Assembly (NCBI GenBank): GCA_963693315.1
Contig: OY856186.1
Location: 287,014,930-287,078,929, forward strand
Direction of reading: 5' to 3'
Length of the DNA: 64,000 bases
Origin: Diogma glabrata
Lineage: Eukaryota; Arthropoda; Insecta; Diptera; Cylindrotomidae
Shown: positions 1 through 12,173 of the stretch, piece by piece
How positions within the stretch are numbered: position 1 is the first letter of the stretch
Layout: the number at the start of each line of letters is the position of its first letter
The notes under the pieces: model-generated
The model's database searches: none
Told to the model about the DNA's origin: nothing
The model's input: the letters and a program-made list of their open reading frames with translations, nothing else
Position numbers and translations under genes: made by a program

Positions 1-1441
1 TTTAGCTTAGATATAGGTTGATATTATCTGTACAAAATTTTAGTGAACATTCTCATTTAACCTAAATTTATGTATAATAAAAAGTTAAATTTAACCTAAG
101 TGTCGTACTTTTTCCATAAAAATATTGGTTAAATTTTCATATAATTTTTATGTAATATGCTGGATAATATGTGATTAAGTTTAACTATAATTTAACCAAA
201 TTTTAAGTTAAATAAGTGCAAATGTTATGTTATATTTTAGCTAATTATTAGTTAAATTTAACTTGTTTGTTACACATGCAAACCCCTAATGATTACTTGA
301 TCACTTCTCCCCTAATGATCACATAAGCTTATTTTATAGTATACTACAAACTAATATTATATTTTCAATAATTAATGTTTTTTATCGAATACCGAAAACA
401 AAATTGAAAATCAAAGTATTCAGTTTAAAAAAAAATAAATATTTAATTGTGTTTTTAAGGGTTGTTCTCATTATTTTTTCCAGTTTTTGTTTTATGTATA
501 AACAAGATCGAACCTTTCTTTATACATAAACATTTAAATCCATTCAAAAATACGCTCCAAAGTATGTATAAAAATGTTTATTTGAAGTCGGTTTAGAAAT
601 TGTCATAAAAACCTATTTTGTCCTTAAATGCATTAGTTTGGGAGATAGATAATATCGTATCCATAATTCCTAGCCATAAAATTATTTACCTGTTATTTAA
701 GTTGAATTTTGTCAGGTGTTTCATGAAATAACTTCAATTTATCCTAAATTTTTTCACGTATTTTATTTAATACATGTAAATTATCTAGCTATTAAGTGGA
801 AAATTGATCATATAATTCTTATCTAGAATACATTTAATAACTACAATATCTGAATTTGGCAGAGTAAATTCATGTATATTTCATGTAAGAGCTGAATACA
901 AAACTAAGCAAGTGCAAAATATATGTAATTTTACTGTACCAACGTCAGATATTGTAGTTATTACATGTTTTTTTCATGAGAATTACATGTAATTGACCAT
1001 CCATTTTTCTTTAACCTTACTTTATTATCGGGCTGTCATTCTACCATAAAAAAGCTTAAAAATAATATTATAAGAAACAAAATTTTTTAAAAAATGAATG
1101 AAAAAGCCTTATTCTTAACCTTATACCGTTTACTGAGTTTTATTATTTTTTAAAGTAAGATACATAAGATACATAAGATAAGATTTAAAGTAAGATACAT
1201 TCCATATTTCCATTATATACCGGTAGTTTAATAAAAACCCATTTTTAAAAATTAATAATCTAACTACAGAAAATTATAAAATATAAAGCAAAATTAATGA
1301 ATCTAATAAAACAATATCCTTCAGTCATAAATATAGTTTAGGTGATTTATTTATTATATGTTGTTCGGTGGTCTTTTAATTATTAGGTTAAATAAATTAG
1401 ATTTTATGTTTCCTTCTTTATTGTTAATCAGGTTCAACAGT
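1..1441. other. AT-rich intergenic DNA with short repeated motifs
   Basis: No coding region is supported. The stretch is rich in GTTAAATTTAAC-like and ACATGTAA motifs. The word TTTCATGAAATAACT occurs at about 719-733 and again near 3170, which suggests that the DNA on both sides of the 1.4-2.9 kb block comes from one old element. A fold-back at 836-962 is listed separately. Confidence 0.5.
797..1005. repeat. Fold-back (inverted repeat, MITE-like)
   Basis: A perfect 18-bp inverted repeat, AATAACTACAATATCTGA at 836-853 and its complement at 945-962, is extended by weaker similarity outwards to about 797 and 1005. The loop is about 90 bp. It looks like a small fold-back element; no target duplication was recognised. 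Confidence 0.5.
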
Positions 1442-1915
1442 TCATTGTTCATCCAATGATAGATTTTCAATCCCAGCCTTGTTCAACAATTTCAGTGGTT
1501 GTGACAACGCTGTTAATGAAATCTTGTTTTGCAAAGCCCATTGCCTCAGTTCGACCAACAGATCTATTTTAGTTTGAGCGTTATGCTCATATTTCAGGTG
1601 TTCGCGCATCAATTCCTCAGCAATACCTGCTTCTGATAATAAAAATTCAGCATTTTCACCAACTTGGGATGTACAATCATCTGGCATATCATCGTCACAC
1701 TCTACATTTTCATCACAAGTAACACTAACGGGGATGGTTTTTTCGATCATAGCATTTTCTGCTGGCAAATAATTTTCAAAAATGGCATTCAGGTGTTGTG
1801 GCGGTGGCCGATCCATTTCTTCATCTGTTGAAACATTTGATGCATCAAATCTTGCTTCGAATTCGGCCGCTCTCTTCAGCCGCATTATGTAGTATCGACC
1901 GTTTTTCAGAGGCAT
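1442..1915 (-). CDS. Uncharacterised transposon-type ORF, 157 aa
   Basis: Complete ORF with an ATG in a good context (AAAAAATG). The product is acidic in the middle. Its C-terminal part has a short helical segment with Leu-Arg-Gln-Trp-Ala-Leu and a spaced Ile-Ser-x-x-Ala-Leu. As I recall, this pattern occurs near the N-terminus of a family of uncharacterised insect proteins linked to transposases, where it comes before the catalytic part; no catalytic domain follows here. The neighbouring DNA is all repeats. I read it as the surviving N-terminal exon of a domesticated or, more likely, dead transposon gene. The family assignment is from memory of the motif and is weak; the open frame itself is clear. 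Confidence 0.45.
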   Translation of the reverse strand: MPLKNGRYYIMRLKRAAEFEARFDASNVSTDEEMDRPPPQHLNAIFENYLPAENAMIEKTIPVSVTCDENVECDDDMPDDCTSQVGENAEFLLSEAGIAEELMREHLKYEHNAQTKIDLLVELRQWALQNKISLTALSQPLKLLNKAGIENLSLDEQ

Positions 1916-1975
1916 TTTTTACTATTTAAAACAACGATAGTGAGAGAAATATATAATAAAGACTGTATTTTATTT

Positions 1976-2855
1976 GTTAGACTGTTGGGTGTAACATTCG
2001 ACCCACTGCTTAAATTCAACGCTCATGCACAAGAAATAAACTCAAGATTGAAAAACAACGCATGGGAATAACGCATTAAAAGCACTAGCGTGAAGTTCAT
2101 GGGGCAAAGATAAAAACACGATCATAACAACATACAAAGCAATAGGAAGACCTATTTGAAATTATGCTGCACCCATATGGACTCCCCAAGTTGCCAACAC
2201 TCACTGGAATAAGTTACAAACAACACAAAATGCTGCCTTGCGAACTGCAACCGGATGTCACCTGATGGCTCACCGAGATCACTTGCACGAGGAAAGTAAC
2301 ATATTGCCGGTCCGTGAACATAATGAAATGCTAACCAAATAATATCTATTGGCCTGTCACAAAGAGCAACATCCTTGCAATGACACCTTAACTACGACCG
2401 AACCACCTAGAGACATAAGGAAGACAGCAAGATGCTTTCTGCAAGATGTCAGAGATAGCCAGATTACTGGTAACATAGACCAATGTACATATAGAACTGG
2501 CTTAAAAACACTCCACACCAAAACGGTTGAAAATACAATAAAGAACTATATTCCAAATCGTGTTTTGAATGGAAAACCACCAAAAGTAGCTGCCGAAGAG
2601 GTCCAACTGCCCCGTAGCACCAGATCCATCCTAGCTCAACTAAGATCCGGTTGGTCACGCATTCTAAACAACTACATGAGCAGAGTTGAACCTGATATTA
2701 TTAACAAGTGTGCCGCATGTTAAGACACGCCACACGATGTAGACCACCTATTTAATTGTCCTGCAAATTTTACAAACTTGACGAAGGAAGATTTGTGGTA
2801 CCGCACAAGGGCAGTAGCAGAGTTCCTGAACCTGGACATGGAGCCAGAGGATTAG
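1976..2855 (+). pseudogene. Jockey-type non-LTR retrotransposon, 3' end of ORF2 (5'-truncated)
   Basis: Read in three shifting frames, the strand gives the typical end of a Jockey-clade ORF2: LGVTFDPLLKFNAHA near 1984, then NYAAPIWTPQVANTHW, LQTTQNAALRTATGCH, an intact stretch from about 2349 with RSTRSILAQLRSG, and a final HDVDHLFNCPAN segment ending in a stop at about 2855. Frameshifts and internal stops (for example after CAAC near 2721) show it is dead. The RT and endonuclease domains are missing, as expected for a 5'-truncated insertion. No clear poly(A) tail or TSD was found. Confidence 0.8.
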
Positions 2856-3721
<866 letters not shown>

Positions 3722-4349
3722 CAATTTCACGCAAGCTCAGCAAATTTTTGGGAAATTTTGACTTGACCCCTTTTAATTTTGATTATTTTTTGTTTATAGA
3801 TAGTCTTTCATAAATAAAAAATACAAGTTCTCTTAGAATTTTTTTTTTCGACCAGGGGTCTTCACAGGGTGCCCCTCAATTTTTTGTTATTTTGTGATGT
3901 GAGTGCATTTTGACGAGCGATTGTAGAAAAACTGCTGAATCGATTTTCATAAATGATATGTCGTTGAATAGGTATTAAAACAAAGTTTTTAAAAATGTAC
4001 ACTGTTTTGAAATAATTTTTAACGGTGTAACATAAGAAAAAAACGGTGTAATTGAAAAAAAGATGGCATAGCCTCTTTTTTTTTTTTTTTAAACAAAATT
4101 GAAGCTTATTTTATATCTAACAACTTGTGAAAGTTTAGGACTAGCGATATTTTTTGTTTTAAAGATAAAATTCGTTGTGCATATGACTGTCGGGAATCAG
4201 TTTTTCTTGTTCTGAAGGAAAATTATAAAAATGGCGTTATAAACTAAGAGATTTTTTTTTATGTTAAATATCAAATATTTTATTATTAAATGAACTTTTT
4301 AAAAAGCAATTTCAGTCAAGTTCAGCAAAATTTTGCGACATTTTAATCG

Positions 4350-4860
4350 AAACACACTAACCGAAATATCTTTGGCAAACTCGGTCGTTGATCTGGCAAC
4401 AATTAATAGTCATGTTTTGGTTGAGTTAAAATTGAACATATTTCAGTCACCCCAATTGGAAACTTTCAGGCTATCATTTACATTTATGACAGAGTCTCTC
4501 CGGGCGGGCTTTATTCGTTCATGCCTTTTCCCTTTTAAAGATAGGAAAACAAATGACTTGTACAGTGTACTATCATCTGAAAAATTATTTATTGGGTTGC
4601 TGGTGATTTTAATTTAAAAGTAAAAAATTAAAAATAAAGTGGTGACAAAACTAAACCTTGTGGTACATCAGCGTTAGTTAATTTAGACGCAGAAGAAAAG
4701 CCATCAATGGATACCGAAATGTATTGGTCGGTGAGAAAGTTTTGAATAAACTACGCAACTGCGGGGTTAAATCCGTACGCTACGCGCTTGCTGATCAGGT
4801 TTGCAGCCCGGATTTAATCAAATGCAAATTGACGACCAAATTGTAATTAAAGTGGAAAAT
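4350..4860 (-). pseudogene. Non-LTR retrotransposon RT fragment
   Basis: The complement reads as a Jockey/CR1-type reverse transcriptase fragment: ISVSIDGFSSASKLTNA then DVPQGL-LSP at about 4640-4730 (the usual NAGVPQGSVLSP motif), and an FSDDSTLYKS-like YADD-box equivalent near 4560. Downstream is a segment ending VSNWG near 4450. Stops and frameshifts are frequent. It lies inside the long-TIR element and so probably inserted into it, or was picked up by it. Confidence 0.65.
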
Positions 4861-5169
4861 ATTATTCAACTTTGCCTTAAACAACAGAAAATTACTGATT
4901 ATTTTTCAGTAAAAAAATTGTCCATCGCAGATTAATCTGAGTAGGAAAATATTAACATACATTTGTCATATTAACATAATATTAACACATATTAACATAC
5001 ATTTGTCATTTATTTTAAAAGTGCCACAAGTGAATATATACAGCACCGAAGTTTTATACTCATTTCGGATATAAACGATCACAACAGTACTACAGTCCAT
5101 CTTTTCATTACAAAACTTATTGAATTCATCAAAACGCATATAAATTCTAATATTACAAAAATAATTTAT

Positions 5170-5607
5170 AACACTGACGGTGCACCTTCTCAATACAAAA
5201 ATAAACATAACCTAATTAACTTATGCCACCATAAAGAAGACTTTAAGGTTGATGCTGAATGGCATTTTCATGCTACCAGCCATGGAAAGGGACCTTGTGA
5301 TGGAATTGGTGGTACACTGAAGCGTGCTGCACACCGTTATAGTATGGCGAGCGAAGATAATATTATTGATACACCAAAAAAACTTTTCGAATGGGCTTTA
5401 AAATGGGAATCTACCATGAACTTTGGATACGCCGATAAAAATGAATATCAATTAACAAAAGAAAAATTACAAAATCGATATAAAAATGCGATTACTATAA
5501 GTGGAACTCAAAAATTTCATTCTTTTGTACCAGTAGATACTAAGACAATAAATGCAAAAATGTTTTCCAACTCAAAAGAAACTTTCGAATGTAAAATAAG
5601 TAAATAA
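5170..5607 (+). pseudogene. Transposase-like C-terminal fragment (DGAPSQYKN / ATSHGKGPCDGIGG type)
   Basis: Reading on from about 5174 without a start codon, the strand encodes TDGAPSQYKNKHNLINLCHH, then EWHFHATSHGKGPCDGIGG with a TLKRAAHR tail, and continues open to a stop at 5607. An Asp-Gly-Ala next to Gln-Tyr-Lys-Asn, followed by His-Gly-Lys-Gly and Asp-Gly-x-Gly-Gly, is a pattern I know from large uncharacterised arthropod and cnidarian proteins that look like DDE-type transposases; that assignment is from memory. The ATG at 5344 only gives an 87-aa tail. It is the only part of the long-TIR element that looks like its own coding capacity. The N-terminal part is missing or replaced by the RT insertion. 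Confidence 0.5.
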
Positions 5608-6040
5608 TTTTTAATAACTATATTTATTTTCACATATATAATTTGTATAATATTTTAAAAAGTTTATTCAATAATAAAATATTTGTAATTTAATTTTGAA
5701 AAACAATCTTTTACTTTATGATTCCATAATAACTTAATACGAACATAATACTTCTCCAGTCAAAAGTTACGGCTTTTTTGTTTGCAGTCAAGACTGTCAA
5801 ATTATTTTTTATAAGAGTGACAAGTGATTACTAAAAGTGATAAATAAACATTTCATTTTTTATGCCATCTAATACAAAGAAAATAATTGCAGAAGTGCTT
5901 TCCTATTCAAAAGAAACTTCTGTTTGTAAAATAATTAAATCATTTTTAACAATTGTATTTATTTTATTTATTGTACTACATATATAATTTTTATAATATT
6001 TTAAAAACTTCATCTAATAATAAAATATTTGATATTTAAC
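5558..6040. repeat. Internal direct duplication of an ORF 3' end
   Basis: The segment 5558-5700 (end of the transposase-like ORF plus its AT-rich 3' region) recurs, diverged, at about 5890-6040. Both copies contain AAAAGAAACTT, a GTAAAATAA stretch, and CATATATAATTTxTATAATATTTTAAAAA. The second copy runs into the right TIR arm. Confidence 0.6.
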
Positions 6041-6572
6041 ATAAAAAAAAAATCTCTTAGTTTATAACGCCATTTTTATAATTTTCCTTCAGAACAAAAA
6101 AAACTGATTCCCGACAGTCATATACACAACGAATTTTATCTTTAAATCAAAAAATATCGCTAGTCCTAAACTTTCACAAGTTGTTAGATATAAAATAAGC
6201 TTCAATTTTGTTTAAAAAAAAAAAAAAAGAGGCTATGCCATCTTTTTTTCAATTACACCGTTTTTTTCTTATGTTACACCGTTAAAAATTATTTCAAAAC
6301 AGTGTACATTTTTAAAAACTTTGTTTTAATACCTATTCAACGACATATCATTTATGAAAATCGATTCAGCAGTTTTTCTACAATCGCTCGTCAAAATGCA
6401 CTCACATCACAAAATAACAAAAAATTGAGGGGCACCCTGTGAAGACCCCTGGTCGAAAAAAAAAATTCTAAGAGAACTTGTATTTTATATTTATGAAAGA
6501 CAATCTATAAACAAGAAATAATCAAAATTAAAAGGGGTCAAGTCAAAACGTTGTTGAATCTTCGTGAAATTG

Positions 6573-6842
<270 letters not shown>

Positions 6843-7395
6843 AAAATTTTGAAAAAAGTTTCGTTTTTTTGATTTTGTAAGAATTTTTGAATATTTTTAG
6901 AATTTTGAAAAATTTTAAATTTTTGATATTATTATAATTTTTGGAATTTTGAAAAAAGTTTTAATTTTTGAATTTGTAATAATTTTTGCAATATTTTTAG
7001 AATTTTGGAAAAGTTTAAATTTTTAAGAATTTTTGGAATATTATCGGAATTTAGAAAAAGTTTAAATATTTGATTTTAGAATAAATTTTTGGAATATTTT
7101 TGGAATTTTGATAAAGTTTGATTTTATTTAATTTAACAATATTTTTGGAATTTTGATTATAATTTTCCGGCAACGTATTGATGTTTCGTGTTAGTTTTGT
7201 AATAAATTTTTAAACAGATATAAAAAATACTTGTACTTTAACAAAGAGTTATGTTTGATATACATCGCTGCCCAAAACTAAAAACCATGTCCTCGTGAAA
7301 GTTTTTTGCTGAAAACTATATCAAAATCCTTAACCCAGACCGAAGTCTTGATATCTCAGAGCTGTGAGTTTTCAGCCCCTCCATATTTTTAAAGT
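6843..7395 (+). repeat. Dispersed repeat, copy 1
   Basis: The first 300 bp are degenerate short units (GGAATTTTGAAAAAGTTTxAA with TTTTTGGAATATTTTT). The rest contains CCGGCAACGTATTGATG and GATATACATCGCTGCCC and ends in AGCCCCTCCATATTTT. The same order of blocks recurs in the same orientation at 31066-31590. No coding potential. Confidence 0.8.
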
Positions 7396-7835
7396 TATGT
7401 GCTCTCTATATATTTATATATACTCTAAGGGCCGATTGAATGAATGCGGATAGAAGATAAATCCTCAGATAAATCGTCGTTTGTATTGTACGAATCAGGC
7501 GATATATTAAATTCTATTCTCAGATTTATTCTTTCTTTTTCTTCTATAAAACAAAGAATAAAACAATTTGTTTTTGAAGTGAAAACTTCTTTAGGTGCGT
7601 TGTGCAATTTTGTATGGGGAAAAATTTTCATGTTCGAGTTGCCATTTTTACAAATCACCAAAATATTTTTAAATATAAAATACCTCTATCCGTTCTTATC
7701 GTTTCAAATTGCAATATAGAGATTGCGGTCGACTGAGGTTCTATAGGTCGTGAGTTCAATTCCTGGAGTGGTACATTTTTTTATTGTTTTTTTTTTTAAT
7801 TTTTATTAAATACCATTAATAGTACATTATGATAC
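7396..7835. other. Intergenic DNA with a MITE-like end and a tRNA B-box-like site
   Basis: No gene. CTAAGGGCCGATTGAATGAA at about 7426 resembles the complement of a sequence at 31800-31830, hinting at a shared short element. GAGTTCAATTCC near 7758 fits a Pol III B box but no convincing A box lies upstream. The last bases, TGATAC at 7830-7835, may be the start of the 5' LTR of the older gypsy element that resumes at 14138. Confidence 0.35.
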
Positions 7836-8511
7836 TGTAACGACTCTTCGTTGGTTCTTTTAGATTATTGAACAAACACGACAGTAAAAGACAGATCTTT
7901 AGTTAACAGAATCTCAAACTTTATTTGTCATCAAATTACAGCAGCTTCCGTTTTTCCTTACAATAAATTCCAGGGTCTCCAATTTATGTACACTAAACTT
8001 CACCGCTTTTCCACCATTTGAATCAATAATATTCGGAATCGTAAAATCTGTATTTACTATTCCACTAAGTTCAGATTCTTTCACTATTAGTACACAGGCT
8101 CAAGTACCACCGATTATTCCTTAAACTTGCGAATATTTATAAACACTTTTAATTGCAAATGTAGAACTGACTATCTGATATTTTTGTTTGCTTATTTATA
8201 TCGAAAAATAAATAAATCGAAACTTCTATAATCCACTAGAAATCAATACTACGTAGTCCGTACATCTGAAATAGGCCACACCTGTTTTCATTCAAACTTG
8301 CATTTGTATTAGAGAACTCAAATTTAATTTATGCAAAATGTATTAGGTAACTCCTTTTAATTCATTAATGTAAATATTTGTATAACAAATTTAATTTACA
8401 TTAATTTATGCAATACAATTTGCAATACAAGTAAAAGATTGAAAAAGGAGTTAACTTTCAATTCATGAATGAGTAAATAAAGTTAACCCATTCTGGACGA
8501 AGTTTATTACA
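7836..8511 (-). repeat. 3' LTR of the intact gypsy element
   Basis: 676 bp. On the plus strand it starts TGTAACGACTC and ends GTTTATTACA. By eye it matches the other LTR at every position compared. Confidence 0.97.
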
Positions 8512-8522
8512 TTGCCCTCCAT
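8512..8522 (-). other. Polypurine tract
   Basis: On the minus strand GGAGGGCAA directly precedes the 3' LTR (TGTAATAAAC). This is the expected plus-strand primer site. Confidence 0.8.
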
Positions 8523-11500
8523 TTAGTTTTGTTCGTCCCGAACAATATCAGAGATCGCATTGGTGCTGTTACCTTGGTACGGTGCCAACCTTTGCAGATG
8601 TATCACTTTCATCTTGGTACGGGGTCCCTTTTGTATGCGGTAGATAACATCATTAATTCGTTTGATTATTTTATATGGGCCTTCCCAATCTGGCTGCAGC
8701 TTGGGTGATCTTCCCTTAGTTCTTCTGGGGTTGTATAGCCATACCAATTCTCCTTCTTGAAAACCGCCACTATTTGCATTTATGTCGTACCTGGTTTTCA
8801 TTTTGTCACTGGCAATCTTAATGTGGTCTCGAACCTGCTGATGGATTTTATTCATCTTCTCCCTTAGTTGTCCCACATAATCTGTTTTCGTGGATACCAG
8901 ACCTCCAGGGATGCCAAACTCGATGTCACTAGGAAGATGTAGTTCTCTTCCGAACATGATATTCGCTGGCGTTTCACTTGTCGTATCGTGCACTGCGCTA
9001 CGATAGGCCATCAAGAATAACGGAAGATCCTTGTCCCAATTTCTTTGGTTGGCTTCTACTACCTTTGACAAATGTTCTTCCATGGTTCCGTTGAATCGTT
9101 CTACCATGCCATCCGATTGTGGGTTCATAGGTGTAGTTCGTGTTTTTCTAATGCCGAGTGTTCTGCACAGCTCTTCCATCAGTTGAGATTCGAAATTCCT
9201 TCCCTGGTCGGTATGCAACTCGAGCGGTGTTCCATATCTGCAAACCCATTCATTGACTAATGTTTCCGCGACCGTAACTGCTTCCTGGTTCGGTAGTGCA
9301 TAAGCTTCCGGCCATTTTGTAAAGTAATCAATGACCACCATGATGTATTTGTTACCTTTTGTCGTTTCCGGAAATGGCCCCGCGATGTCTATAGCAATTC
9401 TCTCCATTGGGGCACCCACATTGTACTGTTGCATCTCTCCTCGAGTTCTAGTTTTTGGTCCTTTGCTCGCTGCACAAGTATCGCATCGCCGACACCATTG
9501 CTCCACGTCTGTGCGATACCTTACCCAATAAAACCTCTCCCTTACTTTAGCCAGGGTTTTATTGACTCCCAGGTGTCCTCCAGAAATACTTCCATGCAGC
9601 TTTCCCAGTACCTCTTCCACTCGACTTGATGGCAACACCAGTTGTTCTAACACTTTCTTTCCATCAGCGGACTCCCATTTTCTTTTTAGTATCCCGTTGT
9701 CCATAAATAGTGAGTCCCATTGCGCCCAGTAGCATTTCACCTCCGTACTTAAAGGTGCGACCTCTTTCCACTCCGGTCGCCTTCCCTCAGTTTTCCATTT
9801 CAATATTGGAGCCATAGCTGGATCTTCTAGCTGCTCTCTTTTAATTGCCTCGGTACACCAATCTTCAGGAGTTTGGAACTTGATTTGGTTCACTTTCATT
9901 GCCTCATTTCCCTCAGTTCTGCTACATGACTTGCACTCCTCAACACAGGGTCTTCTAGACAAGGCATCAGCGTTACCATGGATCCTTCCCTTGCGGTGTT
10001 CAACTTTGAAGTCGTAGTTCTGCAGGATCTCTATCCATCTTGCTGCTTGTCCTTCAGGAAATTTGAATTGTAATAACCATTTTAGAGCAGCATGGTCCGT
10101 GCGAATCAGGAATGGTTGTCCACACAAATACTTGTGGAAATGTTTCACAGCCTTGATGATAGCTAACAGCTCCTTCCTCGTGACACAGTAATTCCGCTCC
10201 GGCTTTGACAGAACTTTACTGAAGTACGCCACCACTTTCTCATCGTCTCCAACTTTCTGTGACAAAACAGCTCCGGTTCCTACATTGCTTGCGTCTGTGT
10301 CCAGAATGAACATCTTTCCGGATTCTGGATAGGCTAGTATAGGGGTGTTGCATAGTTTTTCTTTTAAACGGCAGAATGCCTCATTACATTCGGTTGTCCA
10401 CAGAAACTTGGTATTTGCCTCTGTCAATTTATGTAGACTCTTAGCGATATTCGCAAAATTCTCCACGAATCTTCGATAATAGGTGCATAAGCCAAGGAAA
10501 CTGCGTAGCTCATGAACATTCTTTGGTACTGGCCAATTTTTCACAGCATCAATCTTCTCGGGATCGGTTCTGACTCCATGTTCTGTAATGATGTGTCCAA
10601 GGTACTTCACTTCTTTGTGGAAGAGATTGCACTTTACCGGATTCAACTTCATGTTGGCATTACTTATTCTTCTGAGTACTTCTTCGAGGTTCATTAGATG
10701 CTCTTCGAAGTTGCGACCTATTATAATGATGTCATCAAGATAAACTAGGCAGGCCTTCCAGGTTAAACCATGCAACACGCATTCCATTAGACGTTCAAAT
10801 GTTGCTGGGGCATTGCATAGACCAAACGGCATCACATTGAACTCCCACAACCCATTGCCAGTAGAAAATGCTGTCTTTCGTCGATCTTCTGGATGCATTT
10901 CAACTTGCCAGTAGCCACTCTTCAGATCTAATGTGCTGTACCATTTGGCCCCTGATAGTGTATCCAGTGTGTCATCAATTCGTGGCAGTGGATAGCTGTC
11001 CTTAATGGTTACCTCATTGAGCCTTCGATAGTCTACACAAAAACGAGCTGACCCATCTTTTTTTCTAACTAGCACCACTGGTGAGCTCCATGGACTCTTA
11101 GATGGCCTGATGACTCCATCACTTTTCATTTTGTCCAGCATTCCTTGCACTTCCTCGTGTTTAGCCAGTGGTAGTCTTCTAGGAGGCTGTCTGATAGGAT
11201 GAGCGTTTCCAGTGTTGATCCTATGTCGCACGATGTTTGTTCTTCCAACATCTTCATCTCCAGTAGAGAAAACACTGCTCATCTTCGTTAATACCCTCTT
11301 GATTTCTTTGAATTCGGCTGGATTCATTCTTTTACTAAGATCTTGAAGTATTGCTACTAATGCGGGATTGTTTCTCTGCATGAAGACCTTTTGCTCTTCT
11401 TCACAGCTGATTATCTCTTTTATGGTGCTGCATTTGGCGATTTCTTCTCCATGATTGATGACCACTCGTTTATTTGAGAAGTTAATCAGTTGCACTGGAA

Positions 11501-12173
11501 CTACTCCCTCTTTTGCTGCAACTAGCGTTCGGCCAATCATAATGTTTCCCCCAAAGTCGTTGTTAGCTGGCTCAATCATCACAAGTGAATTTTGGTCACT
11601 TTTATCTAGTAGCTTAGTCCATATGATTTTCTCAGATTTTGCCGGGATCTCAGTTGGTCCATCACTAATAACACGGACCTCAGCATTGTCGTTGGTGGCG
11701 TTTAGCACTATTTCTGTGTTTCCATATCTCAGTACGTGGCTTCCCAGATCTAATATAAAATTGTATTCTTTCATGAAGTCAAGCCCAATTATGCAGTCAT
11801 CTTCTATATCTGCTACAATAAATCGGTGCCTAAATGAATTTCCTCCAAGGTGAACCTCTTGGTCGCTTTCTCCATGAACTAGAACTGTTTCACCCGTAGC
11901 TGTTTTTAGGGTGAATCGTCTTGCTGTATCGATCTGACTATCACAAACCACATCTGGACGCACTATTGATCTCGAAGCACCTGTGTCCAAAGTCAACATG
12001 CACGATCTGCTTCCAACGGTTGCTTCTAAGACTAGACTACTATTTTCTCTTTTTACTTGTGATACCACCACTGTAGGGCATTGTAATTGAGCCAGCTTTC
12101 GCCCTTCAAAACTGGCACAATCTAGTTTCCCGAATCCGGAACGCGGCCTCTGTCTTCCGGGTGTGGCTCCCAT
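8523..12173 (-). CDS. pol: Gypsy Pol polyprotein (protease, RT, RNase H, integrase)
   Basis: An open frame of 1216 codons overlapping gag by 52 nt in the -1 frame, so it is made as Gag-Pol by frameshifting; the ATG at 12173 is probably not the true start. Domains in order: aspartic protease with DTGAS at residue 63; reverse transcriptase at about 350-530, with FCVDYRRLN near 378 and YLDD at 478-481; RNase H from about 620, with TDAS near 626 and RTDHAALKW near 691; integrase with an HHCC zinc-binding region at about 859-900 and a D-D-E triad at about 929, 989 and 1025, with 35 residues between the last two; and a C-terminal basic tail. All key residues are present. It would reverse transcribe and integrate the element. 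There is no chromodomain and no env. Confidence 0.97.
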   Translation of the reverse strand: MGATPGRQRPRSGFGKLDCASFEGRKLAQLQCPTVVVSQVKRENSSLVLEATVGSRSCMLTLDTGASRSIVRPDVVCDSQIDTARRFTLKTATGETVLVHGESDQEVHLGGNSFRHRFIVADIEDDCIIGLDFMKEYNFILDLGSHVLRYGNTEIVLNATNDNAEVRVISDGPTEIPAKSEKIIWTKLLDKSDQNSLVMIEPANNDFGGNIMIGRTLVAAKEGVVPVQLINFSNKRVVINHGEEIAKCSTIKEIISCEEEQKVFMQRNNPALVAILQDLSKRMNPAEFKEIKRVLTKMSSVFSTGDEDVGRTNIVRHRINTGNAHPIRQPPRRLPLAKHEEVQGMLDKMKSDGVIRPSKSPWSSPVVLVRKKDGSARFCVDYRRLNEVTIKDSYPLPRIDDTLDTLSGAKWYSTLDLKSGYWQVEMHPEDRRKTAFSTGNGLWEFNVMPFGLCNAPATFERLMECVLHGLTWKACLVYLDDIIIIGRNFEEHLMNLEEVLRRISNANMKLNPVKCNLFHKEVKYLGHIITEHGVRTDPEKIDAVKNWPVPKNVHELRSFLGLCTYYRRFVENFANIAKSLHKLTEANTKFLWTTECNEAFCRLKEKLCNTPILAYPESGKMFILDTDASNVGTGAVLSQKVGDDEKVVAYFSKVLSKPERNYCVTRKELLAIIKAVKHFHKYLCGQPFLIRTDHAALKWLLQFKFPEGQAARWIEILQNYDFKVEHRKGRIHGNADALSRRPCVEECKSCSRTEGNEAMKVNQIKFQTPEDWCTEAIKREQLEDPAMAPILKWKTEGRRPEWKEVAPLSTEVKCYWAQWDSLFMDNGILKRKWESADGKKVLEQLVLPSSRVEEVLGKLHGSISGGHLGVNKTLAKVRERFYWVRYRTDVEQWCRRCDTCAASKGPKTRTRGEMQQYNVGAPMERIAIDIAGPFPETTKGNKYIMVVIDYFTKWPEAYALPNQEAVTVAETLVNEWVCRYGTPLELHTDQGRNFESQLMEELCRTLGIRKTRTTPMNPQSDGMVERFNGTMEEHLSKVVEANQRNWDKDLPLFLMAYRSAVHDTTSETPANIMFGRELHLPSDIEFGIPGGLVSTKTDYVGQLREKMNKIHQQVRDHIKIASDKMKTRYDINANSGGFQEGELVWLYNPRRTKGRSPKLQPDWEGPYKIIKRINDVIYRIQKGPRTKMKVIHLQRLAPYQGNSTNAISDIVRDEQN
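12091..12131 (-). promoter_or_regulatory. -1 ribosomal frameshift signal of gag-pol
   Basis: Reading on the minus strand, the slippery heptamer GGGAAAC (12131-12125) lies in the correct X-XXY-YYZ phase, with the gag stop TAG right after it (12124-12122). Eight nucleotides downstream begins a stem-loop at 12116-12091: GCCAGTTTT pairs with AAAGCTGGC (nine pairs including one G-U) around the loop GAAGGGCG. Slipping back one base carries ribosomes into the pol frame as Gly-Lys-Leu-Asp. Heptamer, spacer and stem match the standard arrangement. Confidence 0.85.

Noticed and set aside
7740..7776. tRNA gene or SINE head (B-box-like GAGTTCAATTCC)
   Set aside because: No A box at a proper distance and no cloverleaf could be drawn.
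11455..11853. Plus-strand frames opposite the gypsy pol and gag (also 9072-9629, 12864-13312)
   Set aside because: Shadows of the real minus-strand genes; their composition mirrors the coding strand.
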